From assembly GCF_019977655.1 (NCBI RefSeq), contig NZ_AP024849.1:505001-569000 (forward strand): a DNA stretch of 64,000 nucleotides, written 5' to 3'. The DNA is from Clostridium gelidum. GTDB lineage: Bacteria > Bacillota > Clostridia > Clostridiales > Clostridiaceae. The notes beneath the pieces are model-generated. The model was not told the origin of the DNA and made no database searches. It was given only the letters and a program-made list of their open reading frames with translations. Below, piece by piece: positions 62,083-64,000 of the stretch; within the stretch, counting starts at the first letter, position 1; every line of letters begins with the position of its first letter. Position numbers and translations under genes: made by a program.

Positions 62083-62400
62083 ATGGTTAAAGTATTAAAT
62101 AGTAATGAATTTGCTGAAAATGTTGAAAATACTAAAGGGGTAGTAGTTGTTGATTTCTCTGCAACTTGGTGTGGACCATGTAAGATGTTAGCTCCAGTAT
62201 TTGAGGGAGTTAGCAATAAAATGGAAGATAAAGCTAAATTCTTTAAGGTAGACATAGATCAAAACAATAATCTAGCTCAAAAGTATAGAATAGCTGCAGT
62301 TCCAACTATGATTATATTTAAGGATGGAGTCCCTGTAGAAAACTTAGCTGGTTTTATGCCAGAGCAAAATATAACAAATAAGGTTAATGCACATTTATAG
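62083..62400 (+). CDS. trxA: Thioredoxin
   Basis: 105 aa from ATG 62083; GGAGG at 62069-62073 shows the earlier in-frame TTG is not the start. Active site FSATWCGPCKMLAP and the cis-Pro loop RIAAVPTMIIFKDG are intact. It reduces protein and low-molecular-weight disulfides and could serve the peroxidase and rhodanese/CoA-disulfide enzymes nearby. Its promoter carries the Crp/Fnr-type operator. Confidence 0.96.
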   Translation: MVKVLNSNEFAENVENTKGVVVVDFSATWCGPCKMLAPVFEGVSNKMEDKAKFFKVDIDQNNNLAQKYRIAAVPTMIIFKDGVPVENLAGFMPEQNITNKVNAHL

Positions 62401-62560
62401 AAAGCAAAAGTATAATAAATTTACGTGATTGGCAGGTAGGCTAAATTAGATATACCTGCTTTTCAGTATTTATAAACATGGCTCAGACATTGTATAAGTA
62501 TAATGAATTTACATGTTTGGCAGATAGTCTAAATTAAAGTTAGACTGTCTGCTTTTTAAA
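62401..62560 (+). repeat. Tandemly repeated TATAAT-plus-hairpin unit
   Basis: Two related units follow the thioredoxin gene. Each begins AAGTATAATRAATTTACRTG then nTTGGCAG and ends in a hairpin with a T-run: GCAGGTA/TACCTGC (62432-62438, 62453-62459) and GCAGATAGTCTAA/TTAGACTGTCTGC (about 62520-62552). The first hairpin terminates trxA. The second copy has no gene before it. Confidence 0.65.
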
Positions 62561-62696
62561 TACATATATAGTATTTCTAATTTGCTAAGGCATATTATTA
62601 AATATTTTTACTACTAAATTTAATTTGCATTTGCCAAAAACATATGATAAAATATCTTTAGTAATAATAATTATTAAGTAACAAGGGGAGATTGAA

Positions 62697-63113
62697 ATGG
62701 CAGCATTTAAATGGAAAGAAGAATATAATTTAAACATTGAAGAAATTGATAAACAACATAAAAAGTTAATGGAAATAGGAGAAAGAGCATATGATATCGC
62801 AATAATAGATGATGGATATGATAGATATGATGAAATAATGACAATAATTGATGAACTTTTAGAATATACAAAATATCATTTTGAGTATGAAGAAAATATG
62901 CTAAAAGAATATAACTATAATCATACCCACGACCAAGCGGAAGAACATGAAATCTATGTAAATAAGATAAATAAAGTATCTTCAAGAGAAGATATAGATG
63001 AGAATCAAAGAAAAATAATATTAGAAATTATAGATTTTCTATCAGAATGGATTAGTAAACACATTATGATTGCAGATAGAGGATATGCAGTATTTTTAAA
63101 AACAGTTGTATAA
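62697..63113 (+). CDS. Bacteriohemerythrin
   Basis: 138 aa, a four-helix bundle with a di-iron site. Ligands are visible in DKQHKKLMEIGE, KYHFEYEENMLKEYNYNH, and EEHEIY with the final KHIMIADRGYAVF. It binds O2 (or senses it, or buffers iron) in the cytoplasm; in anaerobes it is linked to oxygen tolerance. AGGGGAG precedes the ATG. A terminator lies just downstream. Confidence 0.95.
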   Translation: MAAFKWKEEYNLNIEEIDKQHKKLMEIGERAYDIAIIDDGYDRYDEIMTIIDELLEYTKYHFEYEENMLKEYNYNHTHDQAEEHEIYVNKINKVSSREDIDENQRKIILEIIDFLSEWISKHIMIADRGYAVFLKTVV

Positions 63114-63119
63114 TATAAG

Positions 63120-63155
63120 GAGAGGAAACTTAAATAAGGAGTTTCCTCTCTTTTG
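63120..63155 (+). terminator. Terminator of the hemerythrin gene
   Basis: GAGAGGAAACT (63120-63130) pairs with AGTTTCCTCTC (63140-63150), then TTTT. Confidence 0.9.
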
Positions 63156-63392
63156 AATTTAAAAATAATATAGTGTTACAATGTAAATTTATTAAGAAAT
63201 TTTATTTAAATACATAGTATCATTTGTTATCTTACAGCCAATATTAATATGAGGATTAATGTTTTGTATCATTTTATATGTAGAAAGAATAGAGCTTTTG
63301 AATCATAAAATATATTTATGATTATATTACAAATACTTATTTCACTTATGAATAGACATGTATTATACTTAAAACCATCAGAATCTCGTTTT

Positions 63393-63549
63393 AGGTACAT
63401 GAAAATAAATAACAAGTTCCCTAATTGCAAATATAAGTTCCGATATGCAGAAAAGTTCCATATTGTAGCATAGCTGCTCTGTTCTAAAGTGTGGATATTT
63501 TTCATCAGGCAAGGAGGAAAATTGACTTGTTATTTTTTGGATTGTGCTT
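63393..63549. mobile_element. MITE-like element, inverted copy
   Basis: AGGTACATGAAAATAAATAA then CAAGTTCC (from 63393) and GACTTGTTATTTTTTGGATT then GTGCTT (to 63549) are the family termini in reverse orientation. The interior holds the reverse complement of TTGCCTGATGAAAAATAT. It lies in the 477-bp gap before the sulfite reductase gene; the rest of that gap (63156-63392) shows no gene. Confidence 0.82.
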
Positions 63550-63590
63550 TATGTAAAAAACGATAATTTTAAGGGAGATGTATAGTTTTT

Positions 63591-64000
63591 ATGGTTAATG
63601 CAAAGAGACAAAAAGAAATGAAGGGCTTAGGATTTTTATTACAAAATGATAAAGAGCATTATGCAGTAAGGTTTTTAAGTAAAGCAGGAAATTTTACTAC
63701 TCAGGAATTAAATAATATTAATAAGATTGCAGAAAAATATGGACGAGGCTATGTTGGTCTTACAACAAGACTTCAAATGGAAATTCCTTGGATTAAAGAT
63801 GAAGATGCAAAAAATGTAATGGAAGAAGCAAAAAGATTAGGACTACGTCATGGTGGTACAGGTCAAAAAATAAGACCATTAGTTGCATGTAAAGGAACTG
63901 TATGTCTTCATGGAAATATTGATACTCAAGAAATTTGCAGACAATTGGAAAGCAAATACTTTGGAACAGATACACCACATAAATGTAAAATGGGTATTGT
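63591..64000 (+). CDS. Siroheme sulfite/nitrite reductase, assimilatory type (5' part)
   Basis: 136 codons visible; the gene runs past the window end. ATG 63591 follows AGGGAGATG at about 12 bp. The ferredoxin-like half-domain begins VNAKRQKEMKGLGFLLQNDK, with GYVGLTTRLQMEIPWI, LRHGGTGQKIRPLVACKGTV and then CLHGNIDT. The Cys pair in CKGTVC is the first part of the siroheme/4Fe-4S site. This matches the small clostridial assimilatory sulfite reductases. It fits the sulfur/redox content of the last 13 kb. Confidence 0.88.
   Translation, partial: MVNAKRQKEMKGLGFLLQNDKEHYAVRFLSKAGNFTTQELNNINKIAEKYGRGYVGLTTRLQMEIPWIKDEDAKNVMEEAKRLGLRHGGTGQKIRPLVACKGTVCLHGNIDTQEICRQLESKYFGTDTPHKCKMGI

Overview
The window is AT-rich, with Shine-Dalgarno-led genes, many hairpin terminators, spore coat genes (CotS-type kinases, YabG protease), clostridial redox genes and arsenic genes. 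It reads as a chromosomal segment of an endospore-forming anaerobe, most likely a Clostridium sensu stricto (C. beijerinckii/C. butyricum-like; this placement is inference). It opens in the 3' end of a 23S rRNA gene followed by tRNA-Asn with no 5S gene between or after them. No phage, insertion sequence, CRISPR array or plasmid gene was seen.

Layout. 1-0.9 kb: rRNA operon end. 1.1-5 kb: membrane-anchored polysaccharide deacetylase and the TldD/TldE peptidase pair. 5.2-6.5 kb: decayed ECF sigma/anti-sigma pair. 6.8-17.7 kb: LTA synthase-like enzyme, a YedF-like protein with an FAD oxidoreductase, SGNH hydrolase, RusA-type nuclease, TsaD, a pseudo-hydrolase, HtrA protease, an orphan PTS IIA with a solute-binding protein. 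18-26.9 kb: a spore coat cluster of two GT4 glycosyltransferases, three CotS kinases and one degenerate CotS relative, two DUF4181 membrane proteins and YabG. 27.2-33.1 kb: Nudix hydrolase, epimerase, a MacAB-like exporter operon behind a perfect Fur box, glutathione peroxidase. 33.1-35.6 kb: gene-poor, with gene remnants and a candidate large non-coding RNA on the minus strand. 35.5-38.4 kb: ars-like operon with a truncated arsR, a CoA-disulfide reductase/rhodanese fusion and an ACR3 permease. 38.8-50.5 kb: DMT exporter, two OmpR/histidine kinase systems with SHOCT proteins and a DUF2680 protein, small redox proteins, a metallo-beta-lactamase-fold protein and a soluble chemoreceptor. 50.9-64 kb: a redox/sulfur neighbourhood of two polyferredoxins, ROK regulator, Lgt, half-size TauE, DsrE-like protein, YeiH with LysR, NifX-like protein, a Crp/Fnr regulator, rhodanese, a second CoA-disulfide reductase, thioredoxin, hemerythrin and the start of a siroheme sulfite reductase.

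Three signals cut across genes. (1) A 13-bp palindrome of the form GTGAY-3-GTYAC lies upstream of the Crp/Fnr gene, thioredoxin, a polyferredoxin and a DUF2892 gene; in three cases its centre is exactly 29 bp before a TATAAT, the class II activator position, which suggests a local redox regulon. (2) A family of small terminal-inverted-repeat elements (at least six copies) sits at gene ends; in two cases the element supplies the last codons and stop codon of the gene. (3) Between 33.23 and 33.80 kb the minus strand shows a promoter, a closing long-range helix, internal hairpins and an intrinsic terminator without a convincing ORF: a candidate undescribed structured RNA of about 530 nt.
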